Below, piece by piece: positions 27,603-36,687 of a DNA stretch of 64,000 bases; the first letter of the stretch is position 1, and every line of letters starts with the position of its first letter. A program made the translations under genes and the position numbers. The notes below the pieces were generated by a model. The model was not told where the DNA came from. It worked only from the letters and a program-made list of their open reading frames with translations, and ran no database searches. The stretch is from Terriglobia bacterium (GTDB lineage: Bacteria; Acidobacteriota; Terriglobia; Terriglobales; Acidobacteriaceae). The DNA is taken from assembly GCA_020072815.1 (NCBI GenBank), contig JAIQGE010000003.1, positions 124,001 to 188,000 of the forward strand. Reading direction: 5' to 3'.

Positions 27603-28415
27603 GTTGAAAAACGTCTTCCGTGCGCGCTGTCCGTTTATAAGCGGACTGCAGATGCGACATGGCCCGTGGGAATTGCATCGCTGGAGGTAAACACCGGCGG
27701 CATCCCGCAGGGAGCACTGACTCAGATATGCACTGCGCGAGGAATATCGTCAGGGAAAACAACGGTGCTGGTTTCTCTGTTGGCACAGATGACGGGCCGG
27801 GAGCAATTCTGCGCGCTGGTGGATGCGGGCGATGGTTTTGATCCTGGATCGGCAGAAGCCGCGGGTGTGGATTTATCGCGAGTGCTGTGGGTCCGGTGCC
27901 GGAGCAGACGGATGGCGGCTGCTACTGGGCGAAGACTGAAACAGCCTGAAGAGAGAAGAGGATCAATGCACGAGTTGGGCAGAGCGATTGGCCAAGAAGA
28001 AGTCACGAGTGAAGCAAGAGTCAAGCATGGATTGAAGCCACTGGAGCAGGCGTTTAAGGCCGCAGACATTCTGGTGCAGAACGGCGGGGTGGGGTTGATT
28101 GCCGTGGACTTGAGCGGCATTGAAGAGCGGCAGGTCCGCAGGGTGCCACTTTCAACGTGGTTTCGCTTTGCGCGCGTGGTGGAAAAAATGAACACTGCGC
28201 TGGTTTTCCTGACGCCGTATCCGGTGGCGCAGAGTTGCGCAGCGTTGACGCTGCATATGTCCGAAGCAGAGTCCTGCTGGGCGGGTTGGGGAGAGGAGTC
28301 GCACACGCAAGTTCTGCGTCAGATGGAATGTGAAGCGGAAGCCGCGCGGACGCGCCTGCGAAAGCCGGTGCGATCAGCACAAGCAAGGTTCGTAACGAAT
28401 CCAATATGGGCATAA
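27573..28415 (+). CDS. imuA: ImuA, RecA-like mutagenesis cassette protein
   Basis: 280 residues. A RecA-like core is recognisable: LEVNTGGIPQGALTQIC with a degenerate Walker A in SSGKTTVLVSLLAQM, then the DAGDGFDP region and a Walker-B-like LIAVDLSG. This is the ImuA/SulA-like partner of ImuB found upstream of dnaE2. It helps recruit the error-prone polymerase in DNA-damage-induced mutagenesis. The start at ATG 27573 has a weak ribosome site and lies in repeat sequence, so the true N-terminus is uncertain. imuB follows after 4 bp. Confidence 0.82.
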   Translation: MGSLAAVRSQVEKRLPCALSVYKRTADATWPVGIASLEVNTGGIPQGALTQICTARGISSGKTTVLVSLLAQMTGREQFCALVDAGDGFDPGSAEAAGVDLSRVLWVRCRSRRMAAATGRRLKQPEERRGSMHELGRAIGQEEVTSEARVKHGLKPLEQAFKAADILVQNGGVGLIAVDLSGIEERQVRRVPLSTWFRFARVVEKMNTALVFLTPYPVAQSCAALTLHMSEAESCWAGWGEESHTQVLRQMECEAEAARTRLRKPVRSAQARFVTNPIWA

Positions 28416-28419
28416 GCGT

Positions 28420-30072
28420 ATGTTGTTGGGCAGTCATCTATTCGGTTGCATTTGCGTCCCGGATTTTCCTGTGCAAGCTGGGCTACGGGCGGAGACAGCG
28501 TTCTCTTATCGGTCCGACGCGGTTGCCGTGCTGGATGGCCCAGAGTCGTTGCTCAAAGTGTTTGCTTGCAATGCGCCGGCGCGGCGCGCAGGTGTGATAG
28601 TGGGCATGACCAAGGCACAAGCAGAGGTTTCCCCACATGTAGTTTTACGCAAGCGAGCGGTGGAGCAGGAGCGAGCTGCAAATGATGCCTTGCTGGAATG
28701 TGGCTACAGCTTCTCCCCGCGCATTGAATCTACCTGTCCGGGGACGGTGATTGTTGATCTCACGGGAGCCGAGCGGTTGCTGGGCACAGCGGAAAAAATT
28801 GGCCGCCGGCTTGCCGCCCGTGCAGCGGCCTGCGGGCTGATGGTGAATGTTGGGCTCGCCGGCAATCCAGATTCTGCGCTGCATGCAGCACGAGGATTTA
28901 CAGGAATCACAGTAGTTCTGCCAGGCCAGGAAGCAAGCTGCTTGTCGCGACTGCCGGTGGAGGTCCTGCAGCCGGACGCGGAAATTCTGGACACGCTGGA
29001 TAGCTGGGGCATTCGCGACTTTAAGTCGCTGGCGGCACTGCCGGAGATCCCGCTTACGCAGCGATTGGGCCAGTACGGATTGCATCTGCAGCGGCTGGCG
29101 AAAGGTGAAGTCCGGCGGGAACTGGTTCCGGCGGAGCTGCCGCAAGTATTTCAGGAAAGTATGGAACTGGAAGAGCCGGTGGACCTGCTGGAACCGCTGG
29201 CTTTTGTGCTGAATCGCCTGCTGGAACAATTGATGGCGCGGCTGCTGGAAAGATCTTTGGCCACGGACCACGCGCGCGTCGTGCTGGAACTGGAAATCCA
29301 TCATGACCGGCAAGTGAAGGCCGATGACTTGCAGGAACTCCCATCGCCAATGCACGAAAGAACACTGAAGCTGCCGGCGCCGACGCAAGACACAAAAATC
29401 CTGCTGAAGTTGCTGCAGCTTGATCTGGAAGCGAATCCGCCGCAGGGACCGGTGAAGAAAGTCACCGTAGAAGTATTCGCGGCGCGGCTGCGCCTGGGAC
29501 AAGCAGGTTTGTTTCAGCCGTTGACGCCGGAGCCGGCCAAACTGGAGATCACGCTGGCCCGGTTGCGCGCCGTAGTGGGCAACGAAGATGAAGACGGCCG
29601 CGGCTGCGTGGGATTTCCGCAGATGCTGGATTCGCACAAGCCGGACAGCTTTCAAATGCTGCCGTCCATGCCGGAAAGAAGTCTTCGAAAGAACTCGCGG
29701 GCAAAAAAGCAAATGCATAGGTCCTTCGACTCACCCTCGCTGGTGCTCGGACTCGCTCAGGATGACAGGGCTCAGAGATCATCGGATGATAAAACGCCGC
29801 GGCTGGCGATGAGGAGATTTCGTCCGCCGCTGGCGGCCATAGTGGAAATGGCAGGCGACGCGCCGCGAACAATCAGCTTCAGCGGTATGCGGACAAAGGT
29901 GAGAAATGCGAGCGGACCATGGCGCGTTAGCGGCAGCTGGTGGGACCAGGCGGAGCAATGGCAGAGAGATGAGTGGGACGTGGAAATCAGCACGGAAGGC
30001 GGAATGGCGCTGTACCGAATGTTTCGCGAGGTCAGGTCCGGGCAGTGGTACGTGGAAGGGATGTATGACTGA
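28420..30072 (+). CDS. imuB: ImuB, catalytically inactive Y-family polymerase
   Basis: 550 residues. The N-terminus FGCICVPDFPVQA is the ImuB form of a Y-family palm and lacks the metal-binding DXD found in active enzymes; VDLTGAERLLG and the helix-hairpin-helix region (LDSWGIRDFKSLAALP) also fit. ImuB acts as an adaptor linking the beta clamp, ImuA and DnaE2. Residues of about 434-451 (SFDSPSLVLGLAQDD) are encoded by a dispersed intergenic-type repeat inserted in frame. The conserved C-terminal region (GPWRVSGSWWD, GQWYVEGMYD) is intact, so the protein is probably functional. Confidence 0.88.
   Translation: MLLGSHLFGCICVPDFPVQAGLRAETAFSYRSDAVAVLDGPESLLKVFACNAPARRAGVIVGMTKAQAEVSPHVVLRKRAVEQERAANDALLECGYSFSPRIESTCPGTVIVDLTGAERLLGTAEKIGRRLAARAAACGLMVNVGLAGNPDSALHAARGFTGITVVLPGQEASCLSRLPVEVLQPDAEILDTLDSWGIRDFKSLAALPEIPLTQRLGQYGLHLQRLAKGEVRRELVPAELPQVFQESMELEEPVDLLEPLAFVLNRLLEQLMARLLERSLATDHARVVLELEIHHDRQVKADDLQELPSPMHERTLKLPAPTQDTKILLKLLQLDLEANPPQGPVKKVTVEVFAARLRLGQAGLFQPLTPEPAKLEITLARLRAVVGNEDEDGRGCVGFPQMLDSHKPDSFQMLPSMPERSLRKNSRAKKQMHRSFDSPSLVLGLAQDDRAQRSSDDKTPRLAMRRFRPPLAAIVEMAGDAPRTISFSGMRTKVRNASGPWRVSGSWWDQAEQWQRDEWDVEISTEGGMALYRMFREVRSGQWYVEGMYD
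29721..29770. repeat. Dispersed repeat inserted in frame within imuB
   Basis: The segment beginning GTCCTTCGACTC and ending CTCGCTCAGGATGACAGG has the form of a short intergenic repeat common in this kind of genome. Its length and phase leave the imuB frame open. Confidence 0.65.
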
Positions 30073-30140
30073 AGAGAATCGCCGGAATCGCCGACATCGC
30101 AACGTAATCGCGCGTGATCGAAAGGAAAATCCTAACCTAC

Positions 30141-30210
30141 CGCGGATTTGCGCGGATCAACGCGGATGCACCAAAAGCTAAAGGCCAAAGGCCAAGAGCC
30201 AAAGGCCTGG
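30141..30210. repeat. Short tandem repeats between imuB and dnaE2
   Basis: Three 10-bp units starting CGCGGAT (30141, 30151, 30161) are followed by several AAGGCCA units (about 30175-30208). They fill the 166-bp spacer before dnaE2. Confidence 0.75.
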
Positions 30211-30238
30211 GGCAATAACAGACGCAAAGAAGTCATCT

Positions 30239-33200
30239 ATGAAATACGCAGAACTCCATTGCCGATCGGCGTTTTCGTTTCTGGAAGGCGGATCTCTTCC
30301 GGAAGCGCTGACCAAAATCGCCGCGGACATGGACATTCCCGCCGTGGCGCTGCTTGATCGCGATGGGTTTTACGGGTCGCCACGCTTTCATATGAGCGCG
30401 CAGAAAGCGGGGATTCGCGCGCATGTGGGAGCGGAGGTCACGGTAAGGAACGAAGGCGATGCGGGGAGTATCGCCAATGAGGCCGGCGAGGACAGGAAAA
30501 ACGGTACTGAACGCCAAGCTGCTGACAGAACAACGCTGGATGCACTAAACGTCACGCGCTATCCTCTGCTGTGCGAATCGCGAGCGGGCTATCAGAACCT
30601 TTGCCGCTTGCTGACCAAAACGAAGCTGCGGGTGGCGAAGCACGCGGAGTCGTCGGCCACGCTGGAAGAGCTGGCGGAACACGCGTCCGGGCTGGTCTGC
30701 CTGACGGGCGATGAGCGTGGTCCGCTGGCGCAGGCGCTGGAGCGAGGCGGAGTGTCAGCTGGCAGGGAATTACTGGTCAAATTGAAAGACGTTTTTGGCG
30801 GCAAGAATGTTTATGTGGAGCTGCAGCGGCATTTTGATCGCCGGCAGGAGTCGCGCAACCATGCGGCGATCGGGCTGGCACGCGAATTGAAGCTGCCGCT
30901 GCTGGCGACCAACGGCGTATGTTATGCCACAGCGGCAGACCGGGAAATTCTGGACGTCTTCACTTGCATCAAGAACAAGCGGGAGCTTGGCGACGCGGGG
31001 CGTCTGCTGTGCAGAAATTCTGAGCGGCACCTGCGCACGCCAAAGCAGATGATGAAGTTGTTCGCTGACGTGCCGGAAGCCATCGCCAATACAGTTGAGC
31101 TTTCGCAGCGGCTGGATTTTTCTCTGGAAAAGCTAGGCTATGAATTCCCCCGCTATCCCGTGCCAGACGGCGGCCGGCAAATTGATTTTCTGCGCGCGCA
31201 AACCATGAAAGGAGCGGCGGACCGCTACAAGCCAATCAGCGACCGCGTCAGCCGGCAACTGGAAAAAGAACTCAAACTGATTGAGAAGCTGGAGCTGGCC
31301 GGATACTTCCTGATTGTCTGGGACATTATTCGTTACTGCCGCGAGCAGGGCATTCTGGTGCAGGGCCGGGGGTCGGCGGCGAACAGCGCGGTGTGTTATT
31401 CGCTGGGGATTACCGCAGTGGACCCGGTCGGCATGGAATTACTCTTTGAGCGCTTCCTGTCAGAAGAACGCGGCGAGTGGCCGGACATTGATCTCGATCT
31501 GCCCAGCGGCGACGAGCGCGAGAAAGCAATTCAGTATGTCTATCAGCGCTACGGGCAACTGGGCGCGGCGATGACCGCCAACGTCTGCACCTATCGGGGA
31601 CGGCTGGCGGCGCGCGAAGTAGGGAAAGTGTTCGGGTTTGATCCGGAGACGCTGAACCGCGTGTCATCGTTCGTCGGGGGATGGGAGTGGCGCGGGCCGG
31701 AGGACACGTTTGATCGCCACTTCGCCAACGCCGGGCTGGACCTGACGCACGCGCGCATCGCCAAGTATCTTGATTTGTGCGAACGCGTGCAGGACCTGCC
31801 GCGGCATTTGAGCCAGCATTCCGGCGGCATGGTGATCTGCCAGGGCCAACTCGATTCGGTGGTGCCGCTGGAGCCGGCCACCATGCCGGGACGCGTGGTG
31901 GTGCAGTGGGACAAAGATGATTGCGCTGACCTGGGCATCATCAAGGTTGATCTGCTCGGCCTGGGGATGATGGCGGTGCTGAAAGATTCCATCGGGTTGA
32001 TACGCGACCATTATGGCGAAGAGGTGGACCTGGCGCATCTGCCGCCGGACGCGCAGGACGTGTATGACGTGATTCGCAAGGCGGACACCATTGGCATGTT
32101 CCAGATTGAGAGCCGGGCTCAGATGTCGTCATTGCCGCGCAACCATCCTGACCGATTCTATGACCTGGTGACGCAGGTGGCGCTGATCCGTCCGGGGCCC
32201 ATCACCGGGCAGATGACCAGCCCGTATCTGCGACGGCGGCAGGGCAAGGAGCCGGTGACCTATCCGCATCCGTCGCTGGAGCCGGTGCTGAAACGGACGC
32301 TGGGCGTGCCGCTGTTCCAGGAACAACTGCTGCGCATGGCCATGATCTGCGCCAACTTTACCGGAGGCGAAGCGGAGGAGCTGCGGCGCGCGCTGGGACA
32401 CAAACGGTCTGAGCGCCGCATGAAGGAAATTGAAACCAAGTTGCGCGCCGGCATGACGACGAACGGCGTTTTGCCCAAAGCGCAGGACGACATCGTCAAG
32501 TTCATCAGTTCGTTTGCGCTGTATGGATTTCCGGAGTCGCATTCGGCCAGCTTTGCGCTCATCGCATATGCCAGCGCATTTTTGAAAGTGCGATATCTGG
32601 CGGCGTTTACCGCGGCGCTGCTGAACAACCAGCCGATGGGATTCTATTCTCCGGCAACCATTGTCAAAGACGCGCAGCGGCACGGGCTGAAGGTGAAGCC
32701 GATTGATGTGACCTGCTCGGAATGGGACTGCACGCTGGAGAGTAGCGACGAGAAACCGATTCTGCGCATGGGCCTGCGCTACGTGCGCGGGCTTCAACAA
32801 GCCGCCGCCCAAGCACTGATAGAAGCCCGGCGGCGGCAGCCGTTTACGGCCACGGAAGATCTGACGCGTCGCGTGCCGCAGTTGAGCCGGGCGAACCTGG
32901 CAATGCTGGCCCGCATCGGCGCACTGAATAAAATCGGCGCGAAGAACAACAATTCGCCGACGCTGCATCGTCGTGACGCGCTGTGGCAGATCGAAAAAGC
33001 CGCGCGGCCGGTAGGCCCGTTGCTCAGGGACGTGGTGGAGCCGGACGCGGCCTCTCCTTTATATAGGATGGAAACCGAAGAACGCTTGGTCGCCGACTAC
33101 TACGGGACCGGGCTTACGGTGGGTCCGCATCCCATGGCCTATCAGCGCAACATGTTGAGCCGTATGGGGATACTCTCTGCCGCCGAGCTGCGGGAAACGC

Positions 33201-33484
33201 CCCACGGCAAGCCGGCGGTGGTGGCCGGATGCGTGATTACCCGGCAGAGACCGGGCACGGCCAAAGGGTTGATCTTTGTCACTCTGGAAGACGAAACCGG
33301 CAACGCCAACATTATTGTTATGCCGGACGTTTACAGCAAAGACCCGGCGGTGGTGCTGCATGAGCGCTTTCTCAAAGTCCAGGGAACCGTGCAGAACCAG
33401 GATGGCATCGTGCACTTGAAGGCGCAGAAAATTTCGCCACTGTTTGTGACCGAGGCGGAGACACAGTCGCACGATTTCCATTGA
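30239..33484 (+). CDS. dnaE2: Error-prone DNA polymerase DnaE2
   Basis: 1081 residues, normal for DnaE2. Domain order is PHP (YAELHCRSAFSFLEGGS at the N-terminus), palm with the catalytic acids in WPDIDLDLPSGDERE and VQGRGSAANSA, thumb and fingers (GTLGVPLFQEQLLRMAM region), and a C-terminal OB fold (VVAGCVITRQRPGTAKG). It lacks the extra C-terminal part of the replicative DnaE1. With ImuA and ImuB it carries out translesion synthesis after DNA damage. A loop of about 30 residues after the PHP N-terminus (EAGEDRKNGTERQAADR) seems longer than usual. Confidence 0.94.
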   Translation: MKYAELHCRSAFSFLEGGSLPEALTKIAADMDIPAVALLDRDGFYGSPRFHMSAQKAGIRAHVGAEVTVRNEGDAGSIANEAGEDRKNGTERQAADRTTLDALNVTRYPLLCESRAGYQNLCRLLTKTKLRVAKHAESSATLEELAEHASGLVCLTGDERGPLAQALERGGVSAGRELLVKLKDVFGGKNVYVELQRHFDRRQESRNHAAIGLARELKLPLLATNGVCYATAADREILDVFTCIKNKRELGDAGRLLCRNSERHLRTPKQMMKLFADVPEAIANTVELSQRLDFSLEKLGYEFPRYPVPDGGRQIDFLRAQTMKGAADRYKPISDRVSRQLEKELKLIEKLELAGYFLIVWDIIRYCREQGILVQGRGSAANSAVCYSLGITAVDPVGMELLFERFLSEERGEWPDIDLDLPSGDEREKAIQYVYQRYGQLGAAMTANVCTYRGRLAAREVGKVFGFDPETLNRVSSFVGGWEWRGPEDTFDRHFANAGLDLTHARIAKYLDLCERVQDLPRHLSQHSGGMVICQGQLDSVVPLEPATMPGRVVVQWDKDDCADLGIIKVDLLGLGMMAVLKDSIGLIRDHYGEEVDLAHLPPDAQDVYDVIRKADTIGMFQIESRAQMSSLPRNHPDRFYDLVTQVALIRPGPITGQMTSPYLRRRQGKEPVTYPHPSLEPVLKRTLGVPLFQEQLLRMAMICANFTGGEAEELRRALGHKRSERRMKEIETKLRAGMTTNGVLPKAQDDIVKFISSFALYGFPESHSASFALIAYASAFLKVRYLAAFTAALLNNQPMGFYSPATIVKDAQRHGLKVKPIDVTCSEWDCTLESSDEKPILRMGLRYVRGLQQAAAQALIEARRRQPFTATEDLTRRVPQLSRANLAMLARIGALNKIGAKNNNSPTLHRRDALWQIEKAARPVGPLLRDVVEPDAASPLYRMETEERLVADYYGTGLTVGPHPMAYQRNMLSRMGILSAAELRETPHGKPAVVAGCVITRQRPGTAKGLIFVTLEDETGNANIIVMPDVYSKDPAVVLHERFLKVQGTVQNQDGIVHLKAQKISPLFVTEAETQSHDFH

Positions 33485-33574
33485 CGCCGGCAGCCGGGAA
33501 TGTAATCAGAATGATTCCGGTGCGCCTTACGATTGGCCAGCATCACGGCGTGACTATAGAATGCTGTGAAGCAC

Positions 33575-34639
33575 ATGACCAATAAACGGGCACTGATCAC
33601 CGGAATCACGGGGCAAGATGGTTCTTATCTGGCCGAGTTTCTCCTGCAAAAAGGCTATGAAGTGCATGGGATGAAGCGGCGCGCGTCGTCATTCAACACC
33701 GAGCGCATTGACCACCTGATGCAGGACCGCCACGTCGCGGGGAAGCGGCTGTTTCTGCATTTCGGCGACATGACCGATTCCAGCAACCTCACGCGGATCA
33801 TCCAGCGCGTCCAGCCGGATGAGATCTACAATCTGGCGGCGCAGAGCCACGTTGCGGTGTCGTTTGAAGAACCGGTGCACACGTCGGACGCGGACGCTCT
33901 GGGTCCGCTGCGCGTGCTGGAAGCCATCCGCATGCTGGGGCTGGTGAACAAGACCAGGTTCTACCAGGCTTCAAGTTCTGAATTGTACGGCAAGGCGCAA
34001 GAGGTCCCACAACGGGAGACCACGCCGTTTTACCCGCGCTCACCCTACGGGGTGGCCAAACTGTACGCCTACTGGATCACCGTGAACTATCGCGAAGCGT
34101 ACGGAATCTTTGGCTGCAACGGGATCCTCTTCAATCATGAGTCCCCGGTCAGGGGCGAGACGTTTGTGACGCGCAAAATTGCCCGCGGCTTGACCCGCGT
34201 AAAAATGGGCCTGGATGACTGCGTGTATCTGGGCAACCTTGACGCCAAACGCGACTGGGGACACGCGCGCGATTACGTGGAAGCCATGTGGCTGATCCTG
34301 CAGCACGACGAACCCGAGGACTTTGTCATCGCTACGGGAGTCCAGCATTCGGTGCGGGATTTTGTGATGGCATCGGCGGCGGAGCTAGGGATGAACATTC
34401 GCTGGCAGGGTTCGGGCGTGCAAGAAGAAGGCTTCGACGAAAAGACCGGGGCCCGTGTGGTGGCGATTGAGCCGCGTTACTTTCGTCCCGCGGAAGTGGA
34501 GAGCTTGCTAGGCGACTCTACCAAGGCCAGGGAAAAACTTGGCTGGAAGCCGCGCACCAGCTTCTCCGAACTGGTCAAGGAGATGGTGAGTAAGGAAGTG
34601 GCCAGAGCGGAATTCGAAAAGAGGGGCCCGCGCCCTTAA
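33575..34639 (+). CDS. gmd: GDP-mannose 4,6-dehydratase
   Basis: 354 residues from ATG 33575; an in-frame GTG at 33566 is the alternative. The NADP-binding [19 protein letters not shown], the catalytic-site [20 protein letters not shown], and the SDR pair [10 protein letters not shown] are all present, as is [16 protein letters not shown]. It converts GDP-D-mannose to GDP-4-keto-6-deoxymannose, the precursor of fucose, rhamnose and perosamine sugars for cell-surface glycans. No other sugar gene is adjacent. Confidence 0.95.
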   Translation: MTNKRALITGITGQDGSYLAEFLLQKGYEVHGMKRRASSFNTERIDHLMQDRHVAGKRLFLHFGDMTDSSNLTRIIQRVQPDEIYNLAAQSHVAVSFEEPVHTSDADALGPLRVLEAIRMLGLVNKTRFYQASSSELYGKAQEVPQRETTPFYPRSPYGVAKLYAYWITVNYREAYGIFGCNGILFNHESPVRGETFVTRKIARGLTRVKMGLDDCVYLGNLDAKRDWGHARDYVEAMWLILQHDEPEDFVIATGVQHSVRDFVMASAAELGMNIRWQGSGVQEEGFDEKTGARVVAIEPRYFRPAEVESLLGDSTKAREKLGWKPRTSFSELVKEMVSKEVARAEFEKRGPRP

Positions 34640-34902
34640 GCGCTATACCAAAACACCAACGAACCATAGGACACGTGACACGCCTGCTTGCCCATGAACT
34701 CTTTCGCGCGTGCCAGGAGTGTGCAAAATTGCTCATTCCCATCGTTGGCGATCGGGTAATCTGAAAGGGCCGCGACTTGGGGATGAGTCGCATAAACCAT
34801 TTAGAATCATAGTTGAAGCTAGGGGAGGGGCGGCGAGGATCGCCGACTTTGCCTATCATTGCCGTGATCGGAACAACAGCCCAGCCAGCAGGAGTGAGGC
34901 AC

Positions 34903-35532
34903 ATGAGACTTCCAGTGAAAAAAAACGCTGCGATCTTGGTGGCGGTATTGGGAAGCTGCTTTTCAGCGGTTGCGCAGACAGCGTCCGCGGCGACTCCTGC
35001 TGCAACTCCAGAAGCTCAACTTCAGGTTTGTTGCCGGTCGCTGACCAAGTGGGGCAGCTCGCGTAACCCGCTGCTGCGGGGCCTGAATCTGACGATTGTC
35101 AGCAGGCTGCACCATTGCTACGTGGATTTTCCCGCCGGCGTTATCGTGCCTGGGTTCGGCGCGCCGGTACAGACCGCAGGGATCCATCCTCTGGAAGCCA
35201 ACAACATCAACAAGCAACCGAACCTGGACCAGAGCGCTGACAACTCTGATCGCGGCGGCTACTGCAAGCCGGTGAAAGATGCCACGCCGGAGAAGATCAA
35301 GCTTCTGGCGAAAGAGATTGCCGGAGGGATTTGTAACGCGTGCGCGGAGAATTACCGCAACCGGGCTCTCAGGAATTGTTTCAACAATAGCAATACGTAC
35401 GTATATGACCTGATCAGCGGCGCGGGAATGACCCCACCGCAGATGAAGGGCGCTCCGGGCTTCCGGGCCCATCACGACTGCGGCCAAGGCAGTGTCGCAA
35501 GTTCCAAAGGTCCCAAGGGAGCCAAGCCTTGA
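34903..35532 (+). CDS. Secreted Cys-containing protein of unknown function
   Basis: 209 residues from ATG 34903, preceded by AGGAG at good spacing. The N-terminus KKNAAILVAVLGSCFSAVAQ is a signal peptide. The mature part has eight or so Cys (VCCRSL, HHCYVDF, YCKPV, ICNACAENY, RNCFNN, HHDCGQG), enough for several disulfides or a metal site. I recognise no family. The next gene starts just after its stop and is likely cotranscribed. Confidence 0.7.
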   Translation: MRLPVKKNAAILVAVLGSCFSAVAQTASAATPAATPEAQLQVCCRSLTKWGSSRNPLLRGLNLTIVSRLHHCYVDFPAGVIVPGFGAPVQTAGIHPLEANNINKQPNLDQSADNSDRGGYCKPVKDATPEKIKLLAKEIAGGICNACAENYRNRALRNCFNNSNTYVYDLISGAGMTPPQMKGAPGFRAHHDCGQGSVASSKGPKGAKP

Positions 35533-35534
35533 GG

Positions 35535-36515
35535 ATGTTGCTGATCATCGCCATGGCCTTGCTCCAGACCCCGGACAAAGCCACACAGTTCCCCGGACTT
35601 CCCGAGTTGACGGCTTTTTCCAAGAGCGCGGACACTGAACTGCTTGCCTACTATTCGAATGCCAATGTTGTCCTGCTGATGAAGAAAGGCGAATCTGTCC
35701 CGCTGGTGCTGGAGACGCGCATGTCAGAGATCAAGGGCTGCTGCGCTCATCGCGCAACGCCGGCGTTGTCTCACCGGGGAGAAAAAATTGCTTACGTGCA
35801 CGTACTGGCCGGCACGCCAAGACGGGAAGCCATCGCTGTCTTTGATGTGGCCGCGGGAAAATCCGTAGATGTCTTTGAGTCAGAGGCCATATGGAGTGTT
35901 GCCTGGTCGCCGGATGACAGCCAGCTGGCCGCAGTCGCTGACGGGGAACCTGCACAGGGCCGCAGCATTTACATCATCGTTCCCCAGGCAGGCCGGTCCG
36001 CCGAGCGACTGCATCTAGCGCTCGATATCAAAGGCGTGGAGTACCAGGTTTCCAATTATTCAACGCCATCGTGGGCCCCTGGAGGCAAGCGGCTGGCCCT
36101 GGAGTTTCGCCGGCGTGGCCTGGGAGCCAGCAATAGCTCAGCCGGAGCAATTGGAATGGTGGACCTGGAGTCAAAAGCAGTCAAAGAGCTGGCTGAAGGA
36201 GTGGAGCCTTCGTGGTCGCCGGTGGGCGATGAAGTCGCCTACTTCGCGCGCAACCGGAAGAGCTGCTTTGCCATCCGGGAGAGCACGGGAGAAAAGCGAT
36301 TGCTCTTTACGGTGGGCCAGCAGGGCGCCGGCAGGGGCCGAGGCCCGCTGTTCTTTCCGGTTGTGTGGTCGCCAGACGGAAAACAGTTGCTTTTCCACCA
36401 ATGGGTGGACCCGGACTTAGTAACCGATGTCTACAAGCTGGATCTGGCTATCGGAAAATCAAGAAAAGTAGGCCGCTCGGAGGTACAGGTCGTGAGCTGG
36501 CGGCAGGCGAACTGA
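35535..36515 (+). CDS. TolB-like beta-propeller protein (PD40 repeats)
   Basis: 326 residues from ATG 35535, two bases after the previous stop. A short hydrophobic N-terminus (MLLIIAMALLQ) may be a signal. Several blades carry the PD40 signature: WSVAWSPDDSQLAAVADG, SWAPGGKRLALEF, PSWSPVGDEVAYFARN and VVWSPDGKQLLFHQW. This fold is used in TolB and in many secreted or periplasmic binding proteins; no catalytic motif is seen. Confidence 0.75.
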   Translation: MLLIIAMALLQTPDKATQFPGLPELTAFSKSADTELLAYYSNANVVLLMKKGESVPLVLETRMSEIKGCCAHRATPALSHRGEKIAYVHVLAGTPRREAIAVFDVAAGKSVDVFESEAIWSVAWSPDDSQLAAVADGEPAQGRSIYIIVPQAGRSAERLHLALDIKGVEYQVSNYSTPSWAPGGKRLALEFRRRGLGASNSSAGAIGMVDLESKAVKELAEGVEPSWSPVGDEVAYFARNRKSCFAIRESTGEKRLLFTVGQQGAGRGRGPLFFPVVWSPDGKQLLFHQWVDPDLVTDVYKLDLAIGKSRKVGRSEVQVVSWRQAN

Positions 36516-36687
36516 ACATTTAAGCCTTCCTTTAAATTCCATGTAACTTGCTGAAGATAAAGTACATGAACAAATTTCCGCAATTACCATAGTAATCGTC
36601 GGACAGTGTTCTTTAGGACGATACAGCGCCGGTCTTAGGTATGATCCTCTCGTCTCCTCCTCCCCAGGACTTGCGCGGGTATTACCT

